A stretch of DNA of 32,649 bases from positions 1 to 32,649 of the forward strand of contig DAHYUM010000010.1 in NCBI GenBank assembly GCA_027398005.1, written 5' to 3'. Of this stretch, positions 16,742 to 24,958 are shown one piece after another. The notes under the pieces were generated by a model. That model worked only from the letters and a program-made list of their open reading frames with translations. It made no database searches and was not told the origin of the DNA. A program made the position numbers and the translations under genes. The stretch comes from a bacterium. GTDB lineage: Bacteria; Bacteroidota; Ignavibacteria; Ignavibacteriales; Melioribacteraceae. Positions within the stretch are counted from its first letter, which is position 1, and every line of letters begins with the position of its first letter.

Positions 16742-18973
16742 ATGAAAGTAAAAATTTACTCTTCTCTTTTTATTCTATTCTCATTTTTAAGCTTTTCAAT
16801 GATGGCACAGAGTGTGAATGTTGGCAAAGAAACGATGAATGCTTTAAGAATTGACAAATCATTTAAAATTAATGGCAAAATGGATAGCCCTCTTTGGGCA
16901 AATGCAAAACCGGTTGAACTTAAATATGAAGTTCAACCGGGGGATAATACCCCCGCACCGCAAAAAACCCTGGTGCGCGCCATGTACGACGATAAGTTCA
17001 TTTATTTCGGATTTCAATGTTTCGATACAAATCCGGAACAGATAAGGGCAAATATATCGGACCGCGATAATCTTTTCCAGGATGACTATGTTATTGTTCT
17101 TCTAGATACCTACGGCGATTACCAGAGAGCCTACGAGCTGGCCGTTAACCCTTACGGAATTAAAGGGGACCTTATGCGCACCAGCAATAACGAGGATGAA
17201 AGCTTTGATATGATTTGGTATGCAGAAGCCGCAAGGAATGACAATGGATGGACCGCCGAAATGGCAATTCCTTTTTCTTCCCTTAATTTCCCCGATAAGG
17301 AGGATCAATCGTGGGTTCTTGAAGTGGTTCGTACACTGCCCCGTGCAAGCAGAACACAGATATCGTGGACTAAGATTGACCGCAACATTCCTGCTTTAAT
17401 GCCGCAGGCCGGATTGCTGGTTGGTTTGAAAAATATTCAGTCCGAAGGTAAAGTTGAACTTTTACCTTACCTTATGGGGCAGAAAAGCGGATACATGAAC
17501 GATTACAATAATCCTAATTCGGGAATTAAGTTCGACCCGGTAATAGGGCGTTTCGGAGGAGGAGTGAAATATTCACCAACGGCCGATATTACAATTGACG
17601 CGGTTATAAACCCCGATTTCAGCCAGATTGAATCGGACGCGGCGCAGATTAGCGTTAATACAACATTCGCATTGAATTATGATGAAAAACGCCCCTTCTT
17701 TTTAACAGGGCGCGAACTGCTTCCCAATCAGCAATATTATTCCCGCTCTATTAACGACCCGTTGTATGCGGGCAGAATAATAGGCAAAACCGGCGGACTT
17801 ACTTTCTTATATATGGGCGCATTGGACAGGAATACCGTTTTTGTTGTTCCGGGGGAAGATATGAGCAGCACCGTAGCAAGCCCGCTTCAATCGGTTGCCA
17901 ACATTGGGAGGGCTCGTTACGATTTTGGAGATGAGAATTATATAGGCGGTATGCTATTTACGCGCAATATGGAAGGGGGGCATAATTATGTGCTTGGAAT
18001 GGACTGGAATTATAAATTCTGGACCAACTGGTATTTCGGCGGAAGCGTTTATTTTTCGCAGACGAAAGAACTTAACGATACAACTCTCTTTTCGTCCAAT
18101 AGAATGTTTAGCAATACAGGCTATAACGCGGGTTTTAACGGAGAGGAATATACAGGCGCGGGCGCTTCTATATCGCTTAACCACAGCGAAAGATCTTACA
18201 ACTTTAAACTCTCTTACAGCGATTTTTCGCCTACCTACCAGACATACGACGGCCTGTTTACCAGAACCGCCAACAGGAACATAGGATTAACTCAGAGCTA
18301 TATACTTTACCCTGAAAATTCCTTCTTCGATAAAATAAGCTTCAGCCTTATGACCTCTACCCGTTTTAATTACGCGGGTGTAAATAAAGAAAAATTCGTT
18401 TCCCCCGGAATTAACCTTCAGCTTAAAGGGCAGACGAATGTAAGCGTATCTTATTTTGTTGTAAACGACGAAAACTTTTTCGGCGTGGATTTAACCGGAG
18501 TGCGCAGAGTGCAGATAAATCTCAGCTCGAGCCCCGTTAAGGAATTTAATTTTTCGGCGGGCGCGCAGATTGGCAGGTTCATTTACCGTTCTTCAAGCCC
18601 GACTATTGGAACGGGGCACAATATAGAAGCTTCGCTTCAGTTCAAGCCTACTTCACAGCTCGATATCTCTTTCTCCTATTCACGCGCGCAGTTAAGGAAT
18701 ATGGCTACCGATGATTTGTATTACGACGGGAATATTTACCGCGCGGTGGCAATATATCAGTTTACTTCCGAAATCCTTTTCAGAACTATCGTTCAGTATA
18801 ATACATTCGGAGAGACATTCCAGCTGTATCCTCTTTTCAGCTACAAAATGAACGCCTTTACCACATTTTTTGCCGGCGCTACGAGCAATTATCTCGATTA
18901 TAAGGGGGAATTCGGATTCAGGAATACTGACCAGCAGTATTTTGTTAAACTCCAGTATCTTATTGGGGTTTAA
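16742..18973 (+). CDS. Outer-membrane protein with CBM9-like domain and DUF5916-type barrel, paralogue 2
   Basis: This protein of about 743 residues starts at ATG 16742, preceded by AAAGGA. An in-frame TTG 99 bases upstream gives a non-signal-like extension and was not used. The signal peptide is MKVKIYSSLFILFSFLSFSM ending MAQ. It has the same two domains as paralogue 1 (GKMDSPLWANAKPVELKYE; VINPDFSQIESDAAQISVNT; EKRPFFLTGRELLPNQQYY) and the same closing strand QQYFVKLQYLIGV. By eye it is the copy closest to paralogue 1 in the N-terminal half, differing mainly in barrel loops (about residues 430-560), as expected if the loops determine ligand. It has its own terminator. Confidence 0.88.
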   Translation: MKVKIYSSLFILFSFLSFSMMAQSVNVGKETMNALRIDKSFKINGKMDSPLWANAKPVELKYEVQPGDNTPAPQKTLVRAMYDDKFIYFGFQCFDTNPEQIRANISDRDNLFQDDYVIVLLDTYGDYQRAYELAVNPYGIKGDLMRTSNNEDESFDMIWYAEAARNDNGWTAEMAIPFSSLNFPDKEDQSWVLEVVRTLPRASRTQISWTKIDRNIPALMPQAGLLVGLKNIQSEGKVELLPYLMGQKSGYMNDYNNPNSGIKFDPVIGRFGGGVKYSPTADITIDAVINPDFSQIESDAAQISVNTTFALNYDEKRPFFLTGRELLPNQQYYSRSINDPLYAGRIIGKTGGLTFLYMGALDRNTVFVVPGEDMSSTVASPLQSVANIGRARYDFGDENYIGGMLFTRNMEGGHNYVLGMDWNYKFWTNWYFGGSVYFSQTKELNDTTLFSSNRMFSNTGYNAGFNGEEYTGAGASISLNHSERSYNFKLSYSDFSPTYQTYDGLFTRTANRNIGLTQSYILYPENSFFDKISFSLMTSTRFNYAGVNKEKFVSPGINLQLKGQTNVSVSYFVVNDENFFGVDLTGVRRVQINLSSSPVKEFNFSAGAQIGRFIYRSSSPTIGTGHNIEASLQFKPTSQLDISFSYSRAQLRNMATDDLYYDGNIYRAVAIYQFTSEILFRTIVQYNTFGETFQLYPLFSYKMNAFTTFFAGATSNYLDYKGEFGFRNTDQQYFVKLQYLIGV

Positions 18974-18994
18974 AATATAAGTTTATTTCAAAGG

Positions 18995-19026
18995 GCGGTT
19001 CCCGTGTGACGGGAACCGCTTTTTTA
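18995..19026 (+). terminator. Intrinsic terminator after paralogue 2
   Basis: A perfect 10-base-pair stem GCGGTTCCCG / CGGGAACCGC with a TGTGA loop is followed by six T. It starts 21 bases after the stop codon. Confidence 0.92.
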
Positions 19027-19212
19027 TTACGGGCTGCCTCCCCCCATATTAAACCATTAAAAAACACATAAAACATCAAATTACCGGAAATGACAGCTTA
19101 ATACCGGTTAAAACTAACTTTATCTAGAAAAAAGATTCTTTTAAAATACTTGAAAAATTATGAAACCACTTACATATTATTTGCGTCATAATAGGAAAGA
19201 AAATGGAAAGGT

Positions 19213-20175
19213 ATGGACAAACTACATAAAATAGGGGCTCTTGGGCTTGCAAGCAGGCTTAAAAGATTAAGCGAACTTCTTTCAAAAGATGTGTCGGCGG
19301 TATATAAGAAAGAAAAAATAGATTTTGAAGCGCGCTGGTTTCCGGTGGTTTATTATCTGCTTGAGGCGGGAGAGGCTAAAATAACCGAAATTGCGGCTGA
19401 GCTTGGAATTACCCATACGGCAATAAACCAACTGGCATCGGAGTTAATGGCCAAAGGATATATAAAGACCGGCAGGAACAAGCTTGATGAGAGATTGCGC
19501 CTTTTAAGTTTAACCGGAAAGGGAATGAAAATTTGCAGCGAACTTGCTCCCCTCTGGAAAACAATTAAAAAAGAAAATGAGAAATTGATTGCCGAGGCTG
19601 GCGGGGGACTGCTTAAAGAACTGGATAGAATTGAGTCGGCGCTGGCAGCACAAAGCATGTACCGGAGGATAATTTATTCGCTTACCGGATCTTCAGCAGG
19701 CGAAATTGAAATTGCGCCTTATGAAGCAAAATTTAAAAAACATTTTGCGCGGCTGAACAGAGAGTGGCTTAATGAATATTTTGAAATTGAGGAACAGGAT
19801 GAACTGATGCTGAATCATCCCAAGGAAAAAATTATTAATAAAGGAGGGGCTATTCTGTTTGCGCTGGCAGAAGGGGAAGTTGTTGGCACCTGCGCCATAA
19901 TTAAACATAAGGGAAATATTTTTGAACTCGCAAAAATGGGCGTAACAAAAAAATTCAGAGGACAGAAAATAGGCGCAAAGCTGCTCGAAAGCGCTATTGA
20001 TAAGGCTATTCAACTGGGGGCGGTTGAACTTTATCTTAGGACGAACAGCCGGCTTAAAGAAGCAAACCGGCTTTATATGAAAAGGGGATTCGAAAAAACA
20101 AGGGTTAATCCTTTTGACAGTAATTCTTACCGGAGGGAAACATACGCGATGAAAATTGTAATTTCAAAAACGTAG
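19213..20175 (+). CDS. Fused MarR-type regulator / GNAT N-acetyltransferase
   Basis: This 320-residue two-domain protein has a MarR-like winged helix in residues 1-150: ITEIAAELGITHTAINQLAS as the recognition region and DERLRLLSLTGKG as the wing. Residues 163-320 form a GNAT domain with the acetyl-CoA loop FRGQKIGAKLLESAI (R249-G250-Q251..G254) and a C-terminal EANRLYMKRGFEKTR. Such fusions are known, and the acetyl acceptor is usually unknown. The stop is 10 bases before the third CBM9/DUF5916 gene, so the two are very probably cotranscribed. This suggests the regulator controls that gene or responds to its ligand, which is an inference. GGAAAGG lies very close to the ATG. The preceding terminator implies its own promoter. 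Confidence 0.9.
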   Translation: MDKLHKIGALGLASRLKRLSELLSKDVSAVYKKEKIDFEARWFPVVYYLLEAGEAKITEIAAELGITHTAINQLASELMAKGYIKTGRNKLDERLRLLSLTGKGMKICSELAPLWKTIKKENEKLIAEAGGGLLKELDRIESALAAQSMYRRIIYSLTGSSAGEIEIAPYEAKFKKHFARLNREWLNEYFEIEEQDELMLNHPKEKIINKGGAILFALAEGEVVGTCAIIKHKGNIFELAKMGVTKKFRGQKIGAKLLESAIDKAIQLGAVELYLRTNSRLKEANRLYMKRGFEKTRVNPFDSNSYRRETYAMKIVISKT

Positions 20176-20185
20176 AGGAGACATT

Positions 20186-22423
20186 ATGAAAGTGAAATAC
20201 CCCCTTGCAGCTATTGCGTGGTGCCTGTTTTTTATGACGCAGGCAACAAGCTTTGCACAGGTGCCCGCCGAAAAACCGGCGGTTAATGCACTAAAAATTG
20301 ATAAGCCGGTTGAATTGAGCGGAAAACTGGATAATCCGGTTTGGGCGCTTGCCGAAACTATTGAGCTTAATTATGAAGTACTCCCGGGCGAAAATACCCC
20401 CGCCCCTCAAAAAACTGAAGTGAAAGTTTTATATGATGATAAGTATTTATACTTTGGATTTATCTGCCTCGACAGCAATCCCGAACAGATTAGGGCAAAT
20501 ATTACCGATAGGGACGGAATGACGGCGGATGATTTTGTGCTTGTGGGCATAGATACCTACGGCGATTACCAGAAATATTACGAACTTGCAGTTAACCCTT
20601 ACGGAATTAAAGCAGATTTGCTTGCTTCGAACGGCGGAAACGAAGATTTAAGTTTCGATATGATTTGGGATGCCGCGGCCGAAATAAATTCGAAAGGCTG
20701 GACCGCCATGATGCGGATTCCTTTTTCGAGTCTTAATTTTTCGAGTGCCGAAGAGCAGAACTGGGTTCTGGCAATTATAAGATGCCTCCCCCGAGCAAGC
20801 AGAATTCAAACTTCGTGGACTCCCCAGTATAAGAATATTCCCGGTTTAATTACACAGGCAGGAGTTCTTAAAGGACTGAAGAATATTAAATCGGGGGGTA
20901 ATGTAGAATTGCTGCCTTATTTAATGGGGCAGAAGAACGGCTCAATTGCCAATCCGGCCAGCCCCAATTCCGGCTTTAAATACGACCCCGTTTTAGGCCG
21001 TCTTGGGGGCGGAATAAAGTATTCCCCCAGTGCAGACCTGGCAATTGACGCTGTAATCAATCCCGATTTCAGCCAGATTGAAGCTGATGCAACGCAGATA
21101 AGCGTAAATACAACTTTTGCGCTTCAGTATGAAGAAAAACGTCCATTCTTTTTAACGGGAAGAGATCTTCTGCAAACCCCCATGTATTATTCCCGTTCCA
21201 TAAACGACCCCCTTGTTGCGGGCAGAATTTTGGGGAAAACAGGGGCTCTTACTTATATGTATATGGGGGCGCAGGATAGAAATACGGTTTTCATTATTCC
21301 CGGAAGGGAAAACAGCAGTACAATAGCCACAGATAAAAAGTCGATTGATAACATCGGCAGGCTGTGGTACGACCTTGGCAATGAAAATTATTTGGGCGCA
21401 ATGATTTTAGCCCGGAACATAGGGGATGGGCACAATTATGTATTCGGTGCCGATTGGAAGTATAAGTTTTGGACCAACTGGTATTTCAGCGGAGAAACTT
21501 TCCTTTCGCAAACTAAAGAATTGAATGAACCTACCCTGTTTAACTCGCAAAGAGGATTTGGCACTACCGGTTTTAATGCCGCATTTAACGGAGAAGAATA
21601 TAGCGGAACAGGAATTCATCTGAACCTTTCAAAAAGGGGAAGGGATTTCGGGTTCTCGGCTACATATAATAATTTCAGTCCAACTTATATGACTTACAGC
21701 GGTATGTTTCCAAACAACGATTATCAGCAGTTTGTTTTTCAGCCATCTTATACATTCTATAATGTAAATTCATTTGTAGATAGGTTATATTTTTACCTGC
21801 TTTCCTATGCCAATTTCGATTCCGAGGGGGGAAGAAAAGCCCTTATATTTCAGCCGGCAATTCATTTTGTTGTTAAGGGGCTGACGAATTTTGAAATCAG
21901 CTATCTATATACGGCAGAAGATTTTTACCGCAACACAAGCATGAAAAATGAAAAGAGCATTGTGATTAATGCAAGCACGCGTCCGGTTAAGGAATTTACC
22001 CTCTTCTTTAACGGCACATTCGGAGATTTCTCTTATTACTCGTCAACTCCCGAAGTTGGTTATGGCCATAATTTATCTGCCTCAATTCAGCTTAATCTCA
22101 CTTCACAGCTCAATTTATCGCTCGATTATTCGAGGGCGCGCCTTTCGGGCAAAAAAACGGATGAATTGTTTTACGACGGCAATATTTACAGAGGAATTGT
22201 AAAGTATCAATTTTCGGAGGCCTTGTTCTTCAGGACAATTCTTCAGTACGATTCATTCGAAAAGAATTTCCAGATATATCCTTTGCTCAGCTACAAATTA
22301 AATGCGTTTACAACTTTTTTTGCCGGCGCTACAAGCAATTATCTTAATTACGGCGAGAATTACGGTTTCAGAAATACTGAACAGCAGTATTTTGTTAAAA
22401 TACAATATTTAATAGGCATTTAA
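20186..22423 (+). CDS. Outer-membrane protein with CBM9-like domain and DUF5916-type barrel, paralogue 3
   Basis: This 745-residue protein has a signal peptide (MKVKYPLAAIAWCLFFMTQA, ending SFAQ) and a strong GAGGAG ribosome binding site. The CBM9-like part (GKLDNPVWALAETIEL, KVLYDDKYLYFGFICLD) and the barrel part (VINPDFSQIEADATQISVNT, EKRPFFLTGRDLLQTPMYY) align with the other two copies, and it ends QQYFVKIQYLIGI. It is the most divergent of the three, with different loops around residues 440-600 and VPGEDMSSTVA replaced by IPGRENSSTIA. It differs from its paralogues in being the second gene of an operon, behind the MarR-GNAT regulator. Confidence 0.88.
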   Translation: MKVKYPLAAIAWCLFFMTQATSFAQVPAEKPAVNALKIDKPVELSGKLDNPVWALAETIELNYEVLPGENTPAPQKTEVKVLYDDKYLYFGFICLDSNPEQIRANITDRDGMTADDFVLVGIDTYGDYQKYYELAVNPYGIKADLLASNGGNEDLSFDMIWDAAAEINSKGWTAMMRIPFSSLNFSSAEEQNWVLAIIRCLPRASRIQTSWTPQYKNIPGLITQAGVLKGLKNIKSGGNVELLPYLMGQKNGSIANPASPNSGFKYDPVLGRLGGGIKYSPSADLAIDAVINPDFSQIEADATQISVNTTFALQYEEKRPFFLTGRDLLQTPMYYSRSINDPLVAGRILGKTGALTYMYMGAQDRNTVFIIPGRENSSTIATDKKSIDNIGRLWYDLGNENYLGAMILARNIGDGHNYVFGADWKYKFWTNWYFSGETFLSQTKELNEPTLFNSQRGFGTTGFNAAFNGEEYSGTGIHLNLSKRGRDFGFSATYNNFSPTYMTYSGMFPNNDYQQFVFQPSYTFYNVNSFVDRLYFYLLSYANFDSEGGRKALIFQPAIHFVVKGLTNFEISYLYTAEDFYRNTSMKNEKSIVINASTRPVKEFTLFFNGTFGDFSYYSSTPEVGYGHNLSASIQLNLTSQLNLSLDYSRARLSGKKTDELFYDGNIYRGIVKYQFSEALFFRTILQYDSFEKNFQIYPLLSYKLNAFTTFFAGATSNYLNYGENYGFRNTEQQYFVKIQYLIGI

Positions 22424-22463
22424 TTTCCCTTGTATATATAATCCCCCAACTACCTTCCTACAG

Positions 22464-22490
22464 GCCCGGTTACCCCGCCGGGCTTTTTTA
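22464..22490 (+). terminator. Intrinsic terminator after paralogue 3
   Basis: GCCCGG (22464-22469) pairs with CCGGGC (22478-22483) across an eight-base loop. It is followed by TTTTTTA and begins about 40 bases after the stop codon. Confidence 0.8.
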
Positions 22491-22590
22491 TTTGTTTGTA
22501 ATTTAAAACGGATTTTTTATCTTGCATAAACGATATGCTGATTATTAATGGTTTCTCATTTTTTGTTTTATAATCTTAGCCGGAACGGGT

Positions 22591-22791
22591 GTGAAAATTA
22601 ACAGGTACGAAATAATTATATTTTTACTGTTATATCTTTTAATATTCCTGTTTTTACTTTGGAACAACAGCAGGGTAGAACTTTCTTTGTTAAAGGCTCT
22701 ATTGTCTCCCCTCGCAGTTGTTATTCCTGTACTCCTTTTTTATTTTATACTTAAATCCCTAATTTCCTGGAAAAAAAAGAAAGTATTTTAA
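22591..22791 (+). CDS. Possible small two-helix membrane protein
   Basis: A GTG-initiated frame of 66 residues has two hydrophobic stretches (about residues 7-23, IIIFLLLYLLIFLFLLW, and 36-54, ALLSPLAVVIPVLLFYFIL) and a lysine-rich tail SWKKKKVF. This fits an inner-membrane protein with positive ends. There is no recognisable family and no strong ribosome binding site. It lies between the paralogue 3 terminator and the next gene on the same strand. It could be chance in an AT-rich stretch, although the helix-loop-helix pattern and the charge pattern favour a real gene. Confidence 0.5.
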   Translation: MKINRYEIIIFLLLYLLIFLFLLWNNSRVELSLLKALLSPLAVVIPVLLFYFILKSLISWKKKKVF

Positions 22792-22861
22792 TTATAATCA
22801 GCTGTAAGGCTGATATAAACGCTGCGGATAAATAAATAACAACAAATTCCAAGGAGGGTAC

Positions 22862-23281
22862 ATGAACCATAAAATGGTATTCAGGACTTTTTCGGTCATT
22901 TTTATTTTGGCGGGGGCATTTTTCTTTGCCACAGGGCCATATTTACTTAGCTTTTTCGGTGTAAAGGAATTCCCCGAAATTGTAAGCCGGAACGGAGAGA
23001 CGTTAGATTTCTGGGAAATGTATGCATTTGTAAGAATGTTCGGAAGCGCTGTTCTTATGTACGGACTGCTAATCGGCTTTCTGGCATATATAGACGGTGT
23101 TAAGAACAGGAAATACGCTTCATTCGGAGCCGCGCTCGGCCAGCTGGCGTTCCTTATTATTTATTTGAGCCAGCAGATATCTATTTGGAATACAGCGGCG
23201 GGATGGGTTATTGCGGCAGTTTTTTTACTGGCCCTTGTATCCTTTTCGTATCTGGCGTTTAAAAAAGAAGCTATGGATTGA
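22862..23281 (+). CDS. Four-helix membrane protein of unknown function
   Basis: This 139-residue protein has four predicted membrane helices: about 10-31 (VIFILAGAFFFATGPYLLSF), 54-75 (VRMFGSAVLMYGLLIGFLAY), 84-105 and 110-132. AAGGAGGG lies right before the ATG, an optimal ribosome binding site. The length, the four helices and the polar loop between helices 1 and 2 resemble small DUF4345-like or DoxX-like membrane proteins, but I cannot place it firmly. Its stop overlaps an alternative start of the DinB-like gene, so the two form an operon. Confidence 0.8.
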   Translation: MNHKMVFRTFSVIFILAGAFFFATGPYLLSFFGVKEFPEIVSRNGETLDFWEMYAFVRMFGSAVLMYGLLIGFLAYIDGVKNRKYASFGAALGQLAFLIIYLSQQISIWNTAAGWVIAAVFLLALVSFSYLAFKKEAMD

Positions 23282-23289
23282 TTTCCGTT

Positions 23290-23757
23290 ATGGGGCATTA
23301 TAAATATAAAGGGGCCGAAGCATTAACAGTGCTTCACGAAAATCAATTAAGAAGTTTTGTTTCAGTATGGCTTAAAGCAAAAAGAAAAGGAATAGTGCTT
23401 CCTGTTACCGACGATCCATATTACAGCTCCATGAATATGCTTTTATTCCACGTCCTGCAGTCTGCGGGAGGATATTTAAATTGGATATGCCGTAACCTGT
23501 CGCTTCCCGACCCTCAGATACTTCCACCTCCGGGGGAGAAGCACATTGAAAAGGAAGCCAAAAGATATCTGGCGTATCTGCTTGAGAAATGGGAAAACAG
23601 GCTTTGCGATGTTGAGCCGGCGGCATTTGAAGATAAAGTGTTCGAATCGAACTGGGGAGTGCCTTTCTGCATAGACGCAATGCTGGAACACGCTGTTATG
23701 CATCCGTTAAGGCACGAGTATCAGCTGATAAATTTAATGGAACAGCAGAAGAAGTAA
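23290..23757 (+). CDS. DinB/YfiT-like putative metal-dependent protein
   Basis: With the ATG at 23290 the protein is 155 residues. It looks like a DinB-type four-helix bundle: His54 in LLFHVLQSAGGYLNWI and a C-terminal helix EHAVMHPLRHEYQLINLM with His134, His138 and His142. These give the spaced histidines that bind a divalent metal in DinB/YfiT proteins, a superfamily that includes thiol-transferases. The sequence is divergent, so the assignment rests on pattern only. A TTG at 23278 would add four residues and overlap the stop of the membrane-protein gene by four bases. Neither start has a clear ribosome binding site. Confidence 0.65.
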   Translation: MGHYKYKGAEALTVLHENQLRSFVSVWLKAKRKGIVLPVTDDPYYSSMNMLLFHVLQSAGGYLNWICRNLSLPDPQILPPPGEKHIEKEAKRYLAYLLEKWENRLCDVEPAAFEDKVFESNWGVPFCIDAMLEHAVMHPLRHEYQLINLMEQQKK

Positions 23758-23806
23758 CAAAACCTTTTTAATTCGGTGTTAAACTTGAACGGGGGTAATT
23801 TGTATT

Positions 23807-24958
23807 TTACCCGCTGAAGCGGAGTTTTATAAATACAATCTCGGGTCTGCTTCCGGTTCTAACCGGAGGCCCCCAGGTTCCCGCTCCGCACGAAACGTAT
23901 ATATTTGTTTCCCCTTTTTTCTTATAACCCCAGCCCACTTCGTATACCATATCGGTAATGTAATTGAAAGGCCACATCTGGCCGTTATGTGTATGCCCCG
24001 AAAGCTGAAGGTCAACTTTTGCATTGACCGCCTCTTCCAATTTAAACGGCTGGTGATCCATTAATATTACCGGCAGTGAAGGATTAATGTTTTTAACAAG
24101 CTCTGCAAGTTCTTTCCTTTTTTTTCCCGTAGCGTTTTTCTGCCTGTCTTCGCGCCCTACAAGGTAAAACGAATTGTCAATTTCGGCAACGCTGTCCCTA
24201 AGCATTACAACGCCATGATCGGTAAGGTATTTTGCGGCGGCATCGGCTCCGCTGAAATATTCGTGATTGCCCGTAATAGCGTAAAGCCCGTAGGTCGATT
24301 TGAATTTTTTAAGTGTAGGGCCAATATGGTCTTTTAAAATAGAGCCGATATCTTCATCAACCACATCGCCGGCAAAGAGCACAAGATCCGGGTTGAGCGA
24401 ATTTGATTTTTCCATTATTCTTGTGAGGAACGAATCGCCCAGTATCGAGCCGAGATGTAGGTCGGATACCATTACAATATTAAGCTCTTTTAAATTGCCC
24501 GCTTTCTTGTTTATGGCTAAATCGAGCCTTTTAATTACGGGGAAATAAGTGTTTATATGCCCGGCCGCCACGGTAATAAAAGTAATCAGGACAATTGCGA
24601 GGCCTGTAATTTTTTTTGCCCTCTCTGTATTCCCGGTTATAAAGGCAGGGAAGATATGTGTGAAATGATTAATAAGCCTTAGCAGATCTACAAAAATAAG
24701 CGAAAGGAAAAAATAGAGCATAAAGGCTATCCAGAATGAGCCCGCCCAGGTAAGTATTTGGGGCAGCACCGGAATATCGGTCCTTTCGAGAAAACGCCCC
24801 GCTATAAATGAAACTGCAAAGAATATAAGAACTATTAAATATAAAGTTTTAAATGCCGGGCTTACAATGGCAAGCCCTCTTTTTATTATGTAGTAGTTAA
24901 CAAGTCCGTATACAAGAAAAAAGATGCTGAAGAAAAGTATCTGTGCGGTTAATTTCAT
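23807..24958 (-). CDS. Membrane-anchored calcineurin-like metallophosphoesterase (YkuE type)
   Basis: The N-terminal 140 residues hold about four membrane helices. The rest is a metallophosphoesterase domain with all the usual metal ligands: D166 and H168 (VSDLHLG), D198 (FAGDVVDE), N231-H232-E (GNHEYF), DHQPF near 301, and H322 and H324 (SGHTHNGQMWPF). The domain pattern matches the YkuE/LpxH-like group that acts at the membrane; the substrate is uncertain. The ATG overlaps the glycogen synthase stop as ATGA, so translation is coupled. A functional tie to glycogen is not otherwise supported. Confidence 0.9.
   Translation of the reverse strand: MKLTAQILFFSIFFLVYGLVNYYIIKRGLAIVSPAFKTLYLIVLIFFAVSFIAGRFLERTDIPVLPQILTWAGSFWIAFMLYFFLSLIFVDLLRLINHFTHIFPAFITGNTERAKKITGLAIVLITFITVAAGHINTYFPVIKRLDLAINKKAGNLKELNIVMVSDLHLGSILGDSFLTRIMEKSNSLNPDLVLFAGDVVDEDIGSILKDHIGPTLKKFKSTYGLYAITGNHEYFSGADAAAKYLTDHGVVMLRDSVAEIDNSFYLVGREDRQKNATGKKRKELAELVKNINPSLPVILMDHQPFKLEEAVNAKVDLQLSGHTHNGQMWPFNYITDMVYEVGWGYKKKGETNIYVSCGAGTWGPPVRTGSRPEIVFIKLRFSG

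Noticed and set aside
14146-22423. Reading the triplet as a SusC/SusD polysaccharide utilisation locus
   Set aside because: No TonB-dependent SusC barrel, SusD lipoprotein or glycoside hydrolase is encoded here; only the CBM9-like and DUF5916 pattern is seen.
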